NCBI GenBank assembly: GCA_028023455.1
Contig: JAQFVV010000552.1
Location: 126,001 to 190,000 of the forward strand
DNA length: 64,000 nt
From: Epiperipatus broadwayi
Lineage: Eukaryota; Onychophora; Udeonychophora; Euonychophora; Peripatidae
Direction: 5' to 3'
Under the pieces are notes generated by a model. That model was not told the origin of the DNA, searched no databases, and saw only the letters and a program-made list of their open reading frames with translations. Positions within the stretch are counted from its first letter, which is position 1, and the number at the start of each line of letters is the position of its first letter. The position numbers were made by a program, and so were the translations under genes. Positions 1 through 10,258 of the stretch are shown piece by piece.

Positions 1-3000
1 TAATATTAAATATTAAATAAGTTATTATTTTATTTTAATAGTGTATTAGTAAATATGTAAATAAGCTAGAAAGTTTGATTGTTTAAATGTACCAATCAGA
101 TAAGGAGTTTCTGGCAGTATAAAAGCTGGATTCAATTGTTGAGGGGGGCTCTCTACAATAAATTTTAAAAAGTCGATTGTGCTATTGAGAAAATAGCTAA
201 GTAAATTTATAAACGCTCTTAAAATCAGTTGTAAAATCATAAGAGTGTTATTGTATATAATTTTATGAAATTTTAAATGATAAGTATGCAGTAGAAACTT
301 AATAATTCCCTATTGGTTTTCTCAATATCGAAACTCAATTTACGTACGAATAATCATGGAAACATCACGTATCGTAGAAATATATCAGAAACTTTACGCT
401 AGAAAAGTAACAGACGCTGGATTAGTACATAAAACCATGAGATGGAGAAAAGTAGTATTTTGGACTATAAATAGTATTAAAAAGTTTAAATTACTATTGT
501 CTATTATAGATAGATATTTAAAAGAAATATGAATATTTCTATAGAAAGAAAGTATTTTTGCAGATTTTAAAAATAAAATGTATATCTTAAGTAAAGATAT
601 AAGAAGTAGTAATTTTAATAAATACATGCCTTGTTAAGTCTTTGTGCTTAAAAGACTAAATATTGACGATTTGAAAAGGCAAATTGATTATAAATATGAT
701 TATTTAAAATCATAATATAATAAAATTATTACATTGAAGTAATCTAAAACGCTGGACGTTATAGATGGAGAAATAGATTCTTACCTAAGTATGTTGTTTG
801 AAAAGTGCATAAGTAATACATGGACGTCCAAACCAAGCAAGCCGAGTTGATTAAAATAATTCAATGAAAAAATAATATATAAACTATAAATTAATTTAGA
901 AATAATAATTTTAAATAATAATCTATGAAGAACTGGATCCAGAACTTATAAACTATTTTTAATTTTATTTTGTTTTCTTATGGGAACTTATTATTTTTAA
1001 AAAAGAACGTTACTATTATTTTCATAAACTTTCAAGAAACATGTGATACAACGGAACAGGAAATAGTGTTCTATTGACTTTATACATAGGATTTATTAGA
1101 ACTTTTATGGTAGAACAAAAGTCGTCGCTGGAAATACTTAATATGAACTTTTATTTTATTTATTTAACATAAAATTTAAAATATTATTAAACTATTAAAA
1201 GTAGGTTAGGTACATTTATTAAATAATAACTTAAAAATAATATAATAATTAATTACATAAATTCATTTTATAATTAATATAACACGGAATATTCTAATGA
1301 ATGTTTATGAGTGTAAATGTGAATGATTTTTATTTTATGAAGCTGCAAATTCCGAAGAATGCTGGATAGCAGATTGGACATTATTATTATTATGGTAAAA
1401 ACATTGTATAATGATTTTAATGAATTTAATATTTTTTTTTTTAGATCAACCAAATATTATATTTTGTGGAATGAATGTATAGATATTTTAAGAAAACACA
1501 TACATTATATTGGCCACGAACTTTATTAAAATATGCATAAGTTTTAATTTATAGTGTCAACATGATACAATATTATGTAAGAAGCTTAGAAATAATTATA
1601 TGATTCTTTCATAAATAAATTTTGATATTTTATTATGTTATAGTATTAGAATTATATTTATTCTTTATTTAGGTAATTATTTTATTATTTGCAAGATAAG
1701 AATAGATTTGAAAAGACTCTATTATTATTATTTTTTTTTTTTGTATTTTGTTTTATTAAATAAGTTAAGTTACGTTATGGGTAGAAGCTTATATTTGGAT
1801 TGAAAGTTTACTAAATATAAACGATGTAGTATAGGTAATTTGGATGATGAATACTTTGTTTAAAGTTGATATTTGTTTTATCGGAAGTTTTAGATAAATT
1901 TAGAGGATGTTTATAAATAAAATTATAAGAAAGGATTAAAATAACATATTAAGTAAAGTAATGATTTTACACAGAAAAGAATCATAGAATTTATCTAAGG
2001 TAATGTTTTATGAATTTGAAATTGATAAATGATTTAAATAATAGTATTTGAACAGTACAGATATGTAATGCATATTTGATAAAACATATAACAGGAATTA
2101 CATTAAGTAAAGTATAATTACAGTTAATTATTTGTTTTACATTACAAAGATACATTAATTTTATAAAGCTATTAAGCAATGCTAATAATAAAGTAAATAT
2201 ATGATGATATATTATAAATGGTAATACTTAATTAATGTAGCTATTTAATTAGTGAAGTTTCATTGTTTACACATGCTACATAAATAGTCTTGACATATAT
2301 TATTATTTGTAGTAATTAAAGTACACTACTATTTATTTTAAAAAATCTAAGTTTTTTTTTTTTTTGAAGACATACTATAATATTATTAGTATAGTATTTG
2401 AAGAATGTATAATTGCTTGTTAAGCACATGAATTAGTAGCAGTATAAACCTCTTGTATTTGTAATTTCTTATTTTATTTTGTTTATTTTCTTAAATTCTA
2501 AAACTGTAAATAGTGTAAATAAATTTTATTTGAAGTTTTTTTGTAAATAAATTTGTTAATTTGTTTTAAAAGTGTGTCGAGTTTCATTATTTTTACCACA
2601 GCATTTTGACATCAGATGATTTGAAATAAACATAATATTTGCACAAAATGAATTTGTTATTGTTATTTAAAAAATGAATACAATATTTGCTTACTATCAT
2701 TTTATAAGAATTGATTGACATGAACATAAATATTACAATGGTCATAAGATGATTATAATACACATTATAAGAATACAGTATTGTTTATTGCCACAGATTA
2801 TTAAGTATAAAATTTTGATCTATTTTAAAATGAATATACCATGTGAAATAAAAGATATACATATGATTGTTTATTCATTTAATGATTGATTATATCATAG
2901 AAATAGATGAGATTTAATTACACTCTAAGATTAGTATTATTTATTATTATTAAAATAAGTTAGGTGTATTTAAGTTTGATATAAAATCCCACATCATACT

Positions 3001-3454
3001 TATTTACATGAGTTATTATTATTTTAAAACAGCTTAGAAGAACCTGAGATTATTTAATTATGTTTTAAGTTAAAAGTTAGGAATTATTTTAGTATTATTA
3101 AAGATAATTTATTTCATTTAAAAGTCATAAGAATGCTATAGATGTAATGGTAAGATAGTAAGGTAGTTGTAGTATTCTTATGCCATTGTGACAGTATCTT
3201 AGGAGATATTGACTTAGTGTAAATCTGCTTATTACTTTGTAACTTTACTTCGCAGTCTCATAATTTTAATATATAATTATTTAATTAATATAATCTAGAA
3301 CTATATTGATTTTGATGATTGATAATAAATTTAATTAAGATATGATAATATAAAAGTATATTAAAGATAGATATGCAAATCATTATTAAGCATAATAATG
3401 TAACTGAGCTAGTTGTATTACAAATTATATTATACATCAAGAAGTAAGGGTACA
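1..3454 (+). repeat. 5' LTR of Ty3/gypsy element (5' end cut by window)
   Basis: Position 1 aligns with 11060 and the match runs to the end of the 3' LTR, so this is the 5' LTR missing its first ~800 bases. By eye the two copies differ at only some 30-40 scattered positions plus short homopolymer changes (about 1%), which suggests recent insertion. A CCAAT motif (91-96) and a TATA box (TATAAAAG, 118-125) lie near the window start. The 3' boundary is set where the two copies stop matching, after GGGTACA at 3448-3454; the uncertainty is about 5 bases. The short minus-strand frames inside it (394-627, 1991-2179) recur in the other copy only because the LTRs are duplicates, and they look like chance frames. 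Confidence 0.9.
91..125 (+). promoter_or_regulatory. LTR core promoter (CCAAT + TATA), 5' copy
   Basis: ACCAAT at 91-96 is followed by TATAAAAG at 118-125. The same pair with similar spacing is kept in the diverged solo LTR (ACCAAT 21759-21764, TATAAATA 21787-21794), which supports function. Transcription would be expected to start about 25-30 bases downstream, near the G-run at 141-147. Confidence 0.65.
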
Positions 3455-3470
3455 AAGGGTAGGAAGATTT

Positions 3471-3487
3471 TGGCGCTCAACGTGATT
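3471..3487 (+). other. Primer binding site, tRNA-Lys type
   Basis: TGGCGCTCAACGTG at 3471-3484 matches the first 14 bases of the classical tRNA-Lys(1,2) primer binding site (TGGCGCCCAACGTG) except for one C-to-T change; homology stops after that. It begins 16 bases after the inferred LTR end, farther than usual. tRNA-Lys priming is known from several retroviruses and LTR elements; its use here is inferred. Confidence 0.75.
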
Positions 3488-4176
3488 GGCATGATACGTT
3501 TAAGTAGGATTTAGATGTTCAAATGTTATCGGTTTGATATGTTAAAGTTACAATTTTATCAGCCCGATAGGTGGTCAAGAAAGTTTTGGCCACAACGTTT
3601 TAGGCTAAATATTTAATTAAGGATTAAGATATATAATTTTAGGATTAGTATATGTTAGGAGAATAAAGTGATAAGTATAATTAGTATTTTATAATAATAT
3701 TTATAATTGATTAGATGTTGATTATAAAATTAAAATAAAATTAAAATAAAAATTTTATTAGTAGAGTATTATATTTTCATGTGGTATCTGTAATATGATT
3801 ATTCTTTGAAGTTAAATATTATGTTGATTTTAAGTTAATAAAACAATAAATTATAGAAATGTGGCAAATAATTATATTATAATGTGACCATATCAATTCT
3901 TGAAATATTTTAAATGGATATTTAATATTATATATTATGTGCAAATTGTCTGTGGGTCATAGGTGTAAAAATAAATGATATTTCACAATTTTGTTATTGA
4001 AATTTATATAATTGTTTAATAGTAAGTAATGTAGAGTTTTTGAGGATACTATTATATGATTAGTTGTAAAAGTGAGTTGAGTGGAGATGGGAAGGTTGAT
4101 GGGGAATTGTATTTTAAAAAGGTATAAAATAATAAGTACTGCATATTGTTAGGATTGAATTTTAAAAAATAAAAAA
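3488..4176 (+). other. Untranslated leader between PBS and gag
   Basis: A 0.69-kb A+T-rich leader with no open frame of note. It holds a second PBS-like stretch at 3581-3600 (TTTTGGCCACAACGTTTTAG-like) resembling the 3465-3484 segment, possibly an old local duplication. The packaging signal, if any, cannot be recognised by eye. Confidence 0.6.
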
Positions 4177-6174
4177 ATGGATAATTGGGATAAAGATTTA
4201 GGAGTTGAAATGTCAAATTTTGTTGTAGAAGATAATAGTTGTGGGGAGAGCAGAGAAATAGAAAAATCAGTAAATTCAGAAATAGTATTAGAAAATACTC
4301 AAAATATGGATGGTGAAATAGAGGAGGAGGAAGAGATAATTTTTAAAACTGTAGGAAAAGAAGTAGTGAAACCTGAAAAAGATGTAGAGCATTCTGGTTT
4401 TGAGAAATATTTTAAAATAATGATGCAGAGTATGAGTTCAATGAAAGAAGATAATAATATTAGATTTGATTCTTTAAAAAAAGATATGAAAAATATGAGT
4501 ATAAATATGGATAAAATAAAAGAAGATAATGATTCTATTAAGAATGAAATAAAAAATATGAATAAAAAAATGGAAGATAGAATGGATAGTATAGACATAA
4601 GATTTGATAAGAATGAAGAAGTAATTGAGTCTTTAAAAGTAGAAATACTAAAAGTTGATGATAGAAATCAAGAAAGGCTAGAAAGAGAATTTCATGAGTT
4701 TTCAGAAAACACAATCAAAGGTCTAAGAGATCAAATAGCTGAATCTATTGATCAATGTAAAATCAATAATAATAATTTAACCTTAAAAATTGAGGATTAT
4801 AAATTAAAAGTTAATATTGAAATTGGTGATGTTAAGAACCAAGTTAGTAATCTTAATGAAGATATCAAAGATGTTAAGAGTGCTATAATTCAGACAAAAA
4901 GGGACATAAAAAATGAAATAGAGCAGGAATTAGTAGAGAAATTTAAGAGTATAGATGTCAAAAAGGTCGATGAAAATAAATATCGATCGAAAGTTGGAGA
5001 AAATGTAAAACGTATTCAGAAGGATATAAAGGTTCATGCAGGAATGATAGAACAAAGTAATGACAAATATAAAGAAATTTTGGATGATAATCTAGATGAG
5101 TTCAGAAAAGAGCAAAAAGGATATGTGAAACAAGTGCTTGAACAGATGGACTTAGAAGAGAAATTTCAGCAAGTATATGATCAAATAGAAATGAAAAGTA
5201 TAAGTAATGCCAAGGCAGAAATGTTTACAGAAAAAATAAGTAGTAAAGCATATGTTGACTATGTTGATTCTTCACAAATAAATAATATAGAATTAATTAA
5301 GCCAAGTAGTAATAATAATAATCAGTCAGATAATACTCTTGTGAAGGAAATTGACAATAGACCAACTAGAGAAGTAATTAGTCATGAGGGTAGTTCAAAT
5401 AATTCTATGGCCTTAAGGTTTATGAAAGTTAAACCATTTAAAGGGGAATACATGGAAAATCCCTCGGAGTTTCTAAACAATTTGGATGAATTGTTTTTGA
5501 TATGTTCTTTGTCTGAAAAGGAGAAAGTGGCCGTGTGTAGCAATCATTTATACGGAGTAGCTAAAGATTGGTGGCAATCTCTGTTTGAGAAACCCATGAC
5601 ATATGGTGATTTCAAATGTTTTATTGTCGGGAGCTTTTGGAACTCCGACAAACAGGATTGTATTCGGTATCAAATTACCCAAGATAAGTACCAAGTTAGC
5701 AAAGGCAGCTACACCAGTTTTTTCAGAAGTCAAGCCGTTCGTTTGAAGACTTTGACTGCTTGTCCATTGTCGGAGGGACAAATTGTCAGAATAGTTAGAC
5801 ACAACTTACCAAAGCATGTGGAACAGTTGTTAATAGCTGCTGACCGTGGGACAATTGAGGAAGTCACCGAAATATTAGATGCTCTGGAAGTAGCAGAGTT
5901 ATCTATTGATAATAAGTTTAGAGTAAATAGGGATAAAAATAATTACCCATTAGCAAGTCTTAGTGTCAGTACTGGAGTAAAATCTCCTGGAGGCTTTAAG
6001 AGAAGTTTTAGTTATAAAGGTAGAGATAGAATGTCTCCATATTTTAAGAAAACTGTACAGTATAATACAAATAAAGATAGAAGTGAGGATTTGCATAATC
6101 AGCCTTCTACAAGTGGTGTAACTACCATTTTGAAGAGACCAGCTAATAAAACTAATAGTAAGAAGTTAAATTAG
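4177..6174 (+). CDS. gag: Gag polyprotein of Ty3/gypsy retrotransposon
   Basis: Intact 665-residue frame starting at the ATG at 4177, the first long frame after the leader. Residues 1-60 are acidic. About 65-365 is a strongly charged Lys/Glu/Asp/Asn-rich region with heptad-like spacing, probably coiled coil. About 405-575 resembles the retrotransposon Gag capsid domain, including the KDWWQSL-type motif near 463. The C-terminal ~65 residues are basic, Ser/Arg/Lys-rich. I see no CCHC zinc knuckle, so nucleic-acid binding probably relies on the basic tail. The coiled-coil N-terminus makes it longer than many Ty3 Gags. It would form the cytoplasmic particle that packages element RNA. The stop (TAG, 6172-6174) directly follows a slippery heptamer, so a fraction of ribosomes should enter pol. 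Gag assignment rests on position, capsid similarity and the pol partner. Confidence 0.9.
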   Translation: MDNWDKDLGVEMSNFVVEDNSCGESREIEKSVNSEIVLENTQNMDGEIEEEEEIIFKTVGKEVVKPEKDVEHSGFEKYFKIMMQSMSSMKEDNNIRFDSLKKDMKNMSINMDKIKEDNDSIKNEIKNMNKKMEDRMDSIDIRFDKNEEVIESLKVEILKVDDRNQERLEREFHEFSENTIKGLRDQIAESIDQCKINNNNLTLKIEDYKLKVNIEIGDVKNQVSNLNEDIKDVKSAIIQTKRDIKNEIEQELVEKFKSIDVKKVDENKYRSKVGENVKRIQKDIKVHAGMIEQSNDKYKEILDDNLDEFRKEQKGYVKQVLEQMDLEEKFQQVYDQIEMKSISNAKAEMFTEKISSKAYVDYVDSSQINNIELIKPSSNNNNQSDNTLVKEIDNRPTREVISHEGSSNNSMALRFMKVKPFKGEYMENPSEFLNNLDELFLICSLSEKEKVAVCSNHLYGVAKDWWQSLFEKPMTYGDFKCFIVGSFWNSDKQDCIRYQITQDKYQVSKGSYTSFFRSQAVRLKTLTACPLSEGQIVRIVRHNLPKHVEQLLIAADRGTIEEVTEILDALEVAELSIDNKFRVNRDKNNYPLASLSVSTGVKSPGGFKRSFSYKGRDRMSPYFKKTVQYNTNKDRSEDLHNQPSTSGVTTILKRPANKTNSKKLN

Positions 6175-6222
6175 AAAGGTCTTTGTACGTTAGTTCCTCT
6201 TTGCAAGGACCTGTTGCTAACG
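6165..6222 (+). promoter_or_regulatory. -1 ribosomal frameshift signal at gag-pol junction
   Basis: The heptamer GTTAAAT (6165-6171) is in the right phase (G_TTA_AAT) just before the gag stop. After a 5-base spacer, 6177-6185 can pair with 6204-6212 (9 bp, one G-U wobble). Loop bases 6188-6193 (CGTTAG) can pair perfectly with 6217-6222 (CTAACG), giving an H-type pseudoknot. The pol frame is -1 relative to gag and is open from 6162, so slippage here fuses Gag to Pol. GUUAAAC is the known arterivirus (EAV) slippery site, so GUUAAAU is a near-canonical variant. One caution: the 4-base loop 6213-6216 is short for a 9-bp stem. Confidence 0.8.
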
Positions 6223-9200
6223 AAATGGGGAACGATCAGATGTGGATGCTGAATACTTTAGATCTTGATATTGATTATTTAGAGCCATTTACTATAGGCG
6301 AACCACCAATAACTTATCAGTGTCCCATTGTAATTTTGCATATAAATAGTATTAGAGTTGAAGCCCTAATTGACTCCGGAAGTCAAGCTTCCATATTGTC
6401 AGAGTCAATGTATCAAAATCTGGTGAGTGTAGAAAGGGATATACCTTCATTGCCAGTAAAACAAATTCAAGTAACTTTAGCAAATGGAAAGAGGACAAAG
6501 TTATCAAATAAACAAGTCTGGATTACCTTCAAAATAAATAATACAGAATTTGGGCATGTTTTTCTTATTATGCCTGGATTAATACATGAAGCCATAATAG
6601 GAGCTGACTTCATGATTTTGAATAAATGTCAGATAGATTTTCATAATAGGATTTTTATTTGTAAAGAAGAAAGGCTTAATTTTGAATATGGTATGCATAA
6701 CCTTTCTAGTCAATTATTATGCATACAGAACACATTAATTGATGCTAGCATAAAGGCTAAAATTGAACATGTTTATGCAATAAATTTTGAATTGGGTGAA
6801 AATTTATATCAATTAATGTATAATTTTAAGAATATATTCTCTAAAATTCCTGGTATAATAAAGGGATATACCCATAGAATAAAATTGAAGAGTAATGATC
6901 CTTTCCATCAAAAGATGTACCCAATTCCTTATCAATATAAGGATGAGGTACAGAGTCAAATTGACAAAATGCTAGAGTGGGATATAATTAAGAAATGCCC
7001 TTCTCCTTACGTAAACCCATTGGTTATTGTGAAGAAGAAGGATGGCAGTATTAGAGTGTGCTTGGATGCTCGTATGTTAAATAATGTAACTATACCAGAG
7101 CGTGATATTCATCCACCTGTACATGAGCTCTTAACTAAATTTCACAAGAGGTCAATTTTCTCTACATTTGATCTGACAGCTAGTTATTGGCAAATACCAC
7201 TGCATGAGAGTGATCAGCAATATACTGCATTTAGATTTCAAGGCCAGTCGTATGTTTTCAGACGGATGCCTTTTGGTCTCATTAATAGTGGTGCTGGTTT
7301 GATCAGATGTTTAGACATGATTTTTTCGAAACAATTGAAAGAGAAAATCATCATGTATGTGGATGATATAGTTATTGCTTCTGATAGTTTACATGAGCAT
7401 ATCCAACATTTAAAATTATTTTTTACTGAGTGTCAGATGCAAAATGTTAAAATTAATATGGAAAAATGTTCAATAGCAGCTAAAGAAATTACTTTTCTAG
7501 GTCATTTAATAAATGAGCATGGAATCCAACCCCATCCTGAAAAGATTGCAGCTATTCAACGTTTTCCCATCCCAAAAACAGTAAAACAGTTAAAATCATT
7601 TTTCGGATTGTGTAATTATTATAATAGGTTTTACAAAAATTTCGCGGAAGATACTATAAACTTATCTAAATTATTAAAGAAAACTGAAAAATGGAAATGG
7701 ACTGCTGAACATGACCATGAATTTAATATAATTAAAAGTAAATTTTTAAAACACGTAATTTTAATGTATCCTGATTTTAGTAAGACATTTTATGTGCAGA
7801 CAGATAGTAGTTACTATGGTCTGGGAGTAGTGTTGTATCAGCTCGATGAGGATCAGGTACCTCATGTGTTGTACTTCTTAAGCCGTCATTTAAGAGGTGC
7901 TGAGTTGAATTACACTATTACTGAAAAGGAAACCCTAGCTGTTGTTTGGGCTTTTCAGAAATTACGCCAATTTTTATTGGGATCAGAAGTAATTGTGCTG
8001 ACCGACCATAGAAGCTTGGAGTTTTTGAACAAAAGCTACCTCAGTAATGAGAGACTTGTTAGGTGGAGCTTGTATCTCCAGCAGTTCAACTATAGACTTA
8101 TCTATATTGAATGGAGACAGAATATCCCTGCTGATATTCTTAGCCGCCACCCTATTTGTCTGTTATCCCAACATCCTAATGCTCAAAATATAATTATTAG
8201 TAGTGTGGATGTAGACAGGGATGAATCAATAGTAGATGATTATAATAATCTCACTATGATTCAAGGTCAGGATCATAAATTAAATAAAATCATGACTATC
8301 TTAAATAGTCATGACAATAAAAATAGTAAGAATAAAACTATTAAAAGGATTTTTAGCAAGTATAAGATGTATCAGAATTTACTTATGTATAATTTAAATT
8401 CAAATCAGGGGGAATCATGGAGGATAGTTGTACCTGACTCCATGATTGACAAAGTAATTATGTATGTACATTGTAGTTATGGTCACTATGGTGCACCGAA
8501 GATTATGTATGTATTAAAATCTATTTTTTATTGGGATAAAATGTATAAGCCTGTCATAAGGAAAATTAAAACATGTTCTACTTGCTTGAAGTCTAAATAT
8601 TGTAACAAATCATATGTTGGGGTGATGCAGCCAATTATTCCAAATCAAATTAATGAATTGTTGGCTATTGATTTTTATGGGCCTTTACCACCATTTAAAC
8701 AACAAAAATTTATTTTAGTAGCTTATGATGTATTCAGTAAGTTTGTAGCAGCATATCCTGTGCCTAAAACTAGTGCACATTTTGTAATAAAATGCATGCT
8801 GAATTATCAGTTTCCATTAGTAGGAAAACCAAAAATTATATTAACAGATCATGCTACTGCTTTTATATCGAATAGATGGAATGAGTGGATTCAAGGGCAA
8901 GACCTCAAACATGTTATGAGCTCCATAAGAAACCCTCAATCTAATCCATGCAAACGTGTTATGCGGGAGCTTAGTCGATTGTTTAGGGTGTATGTAGCTG
9001 ATAATCATAAGAAGTGGGTGCAAAAACTCCCTGAGGTTATTAACTATATTAATAGTACGTATAATGAGTCCACTGGTTTCACTCCTATTCGTTTGCATTA
9101 TGGGAAACATGAGCCCTTATTAATTAGAATGCCTATACCAATTGTTAGAGAACCAATTGATAGGGATGAGGATAATAATCAAGCTAAAGTAAAGCTTCAT

Positions 9201-9455
9201 GTTATGGGTGCTAAAAGAGTAAAGAAAGCCCATAATAAACCACATCCATTTAAAATTAATGATTTAGTTCTGGTTAGAACACCCCATGTTAGCAACCTAC
9301 AAAGAAATCAATTTAAAAAATTTCTTAGTCTATATGAAGGTCCATATAGAATATCTTGCAAAGTAGGAGAGAATGTGTTTATGTTAACCACACCAGATGG
9401 GGAAAAGGGAACTTATAATGCAAGGAGCCTAATTCCATTTCCATCTGAGATGTGA
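6171..9455 (+). CDS. pol: Pol polyprotein (protease, RT, RNase H, integrase), reached by -1 frameshift
   Basis: The frame is open from 6162 to the TGA at 9453-9455. No good ATG start exists at its head (first Met well inside), consistent with frameshift entry. Numbering residues from the TTG at 6183: aspartic protease with D-S-G at 64-66; RT with FDLTASYWQ (D330), the MPFGL motif near 362 and YVDD at 392-395; RNase H with D541, E583, D608 and D651; integrase zinc finger H763-x4-H768 and C798-x2-C801; integrase core D830 and D889, then NPCKRVMREL, where the third acidic residue is lysine (K924); C-terminal GPY/F-like module (LYEGPYRI, ~1050). Order PR-RT-RH-IN defines Ty3/gypsy (Metaviridae). 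No env follows and I see no chromodomain. The frame has no internal stop, but the DDE triad is broken, so this copy should not integrate by itself. Confidence 0.95.
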   Translation, partial: LERSLYVSSSLQGPVANEMGNDQMWMLNTLDLDIDYLEPFTIGEPPITYQCPIVILHINSIRVEALIDSGSQASILSESMYQNLVSVERDIPSLPVKQIQVTLANGKRTKLSNKQVWITFKINNTEFGHVFLIMPGLIHEAIIGADFMILNKCQIDFHNRIFICKEERLNFEYGMHNLSSQLLCIQNTLIDASIKAKIEHVYAINFELGENLYQLMYNFKNIFSKIPGIIKGYTHRIKLKSNDPFHQKMYPIPYQYKDEVQSQIDKMLEWDIIKKCPSPYVNPLVIVKKKDGSIRVCLDARMLNNVTIPERDIHPPVHELLTKFHKRSIFSTFDLTASYWQIPLHESDQQYTAFRFQGQSYVFRRMPFGLINSGAGLIRCLDMIFSKQLKEKIIMYVDDIVIASDSLHEHIQHLKLFFTECQMQNVKINMEKCSIAAKEITFLGHLINEHGIQPHPEKIAAIQRFPIPKTVKQLKSFFGLCNYYNRFYKNFAEDTINLSKLLKKTEKWKWTAEHDHEFNIIKSKFLKHVILMYPDFSKTFYVQTDSSYYGLGVVLYQLDEDQVPHVLYFLSRHLRGAELNYTITEKETLAVVWAFQKLRQFLLGSEVIVLTDHRSLEFLNKSYLSNERLVRWSLYLQQFNYRLIYIEWRQNIPADILSRHPICLLSQHPNAQNIIISSVDVDRDESIVDDYNNLTMIQGQDHKLNKIMTILNSHDNKNSKNKTIKRIFSKYKMYQNLLMYNLNSNQGESWRIVVPDSMIDKVIMYVHCSYGHYGAPKIMYVLKSIFYWDKMYKPVIRKIKTCSTCLKSKYCNKSYVGVMQPIIPNQINELLAIDFYGPLPPFKQQKFILVAYDVFSKFVAAYPVPKTSAHFVIKCMLNYQFPLVGKPKIILTDHATAFISNRWNEWIQGQDLKHVMSSIRNPQSNPCKRVMRELSRLFRVYVADNHKKWVQKLPEVINYINSTYNESTGFTPIRLHYGKHEPLLIRMPIPIVREPIDRDEDNNQAKVKLHVMGAKRVKKAHNKPHPFKINDLVLVRTPHVSNLQRNQFKKFLSLYEGPYRISCKVGENVFMLTTPDGEKGTYNARSLIPFPSEM

Positions 9456-10246
9456 GTTATAATTTCAAAGTAATATGAATAAATATTTTAATGTCATGTT
9501 TAAATATAATGCTTGACATAAAGAAATAATTTATTATATAATAAATTAGCATAGTGAATAAAGTTTTAGTTGAAGAAATTTACAAAATATGTAAATGACA
9601 GTTTAAAAAGAAATGAGTTTGTCAGAATGACTAAATAAAAGTGGAATTAGCTATTCCAATAGATATTTTAAAGTAAAAAGCTAAACAATAAGGTTAGAGA
9701 GTATAAAACTCATATGTTTAAAGTACTTATAAGTGGATCTTATGAAGGATTAATGTATAATATGGTAGTGATCATAAAATTGATTAATCTTAATGGATCA
9801 GGTTAATCTCTTTAAAAGAGAAATATGTAGATTTGTTAAATGATAATCTATAAGATTGCTAATGAAATTAGCAATAAGTTATAAATAAAATACATAGAGT
9901 AGTTTAAAATATAGTATTAACTATAATAGTATGTATTTTTAGTAGCTTATGTAAAGGTGTATTTAAAAGAATTTAAATACTTGATATTTGTAGAAATATT
10001 AGAGAAATGAAGGTAACCTAATTAAAAGATAAGGAAGGAGAAGTGAAACTTAATCCATAAAGTAAAAGAAAGTCATTGTAGTTTATTTAAAAGTGTTTTC
10101 TTAGTGATATTTAAAATGATATTACAATGCTTTATAAAACTTTGTGATAGAATGATTTATTATAATGTTTAGATGATAAGAAAGATAAAATTGATCAATG
10201 TAGAGTAAAGATGATAAAGATGCATGTTAAATTTAAAATTTTATCC
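9456..10246 (+). other. 3' untranslated region of the Ty3/gypsy element
   Basis: About 0.8 kb of A+T-rich sequence between the pol stop and the polypurine tract. No frame of useful length is present, so there is no env-like third gene. Confidence 0.7.
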
Positions 10247-10258
10247 GAAGGAGGGGAA
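10247..10258 (+). other. Polypurine tract
   Basis: GAAGGAGGGGAA followed by TA lies directly before the TGTG that opens the 3' LTR. A purine run at this place primes plus-strand DNA synthesis in LTR elements. Its position fixes the LTR start at 10261 rather than at 11055, where the window-limited repeat match begins. Confidence 0.85.

Noticed and set aside
394-627. 77-codon minus-strand frame duplicated at 11452-11685 (and 1991-2179 / 13047-13235)
   Set aside because: Present twice only because the LTRs are copies. Hydrophobic low-complexity translation, not seen as a conserved frame in the diverged solo LTR.
4299-4598. 99-codon frame antisense to gag (also 5548-5802 and 8841-9110 minus)
   Set aside because: Shadows of the gag and pol frames; composition mirrors the sense codons.
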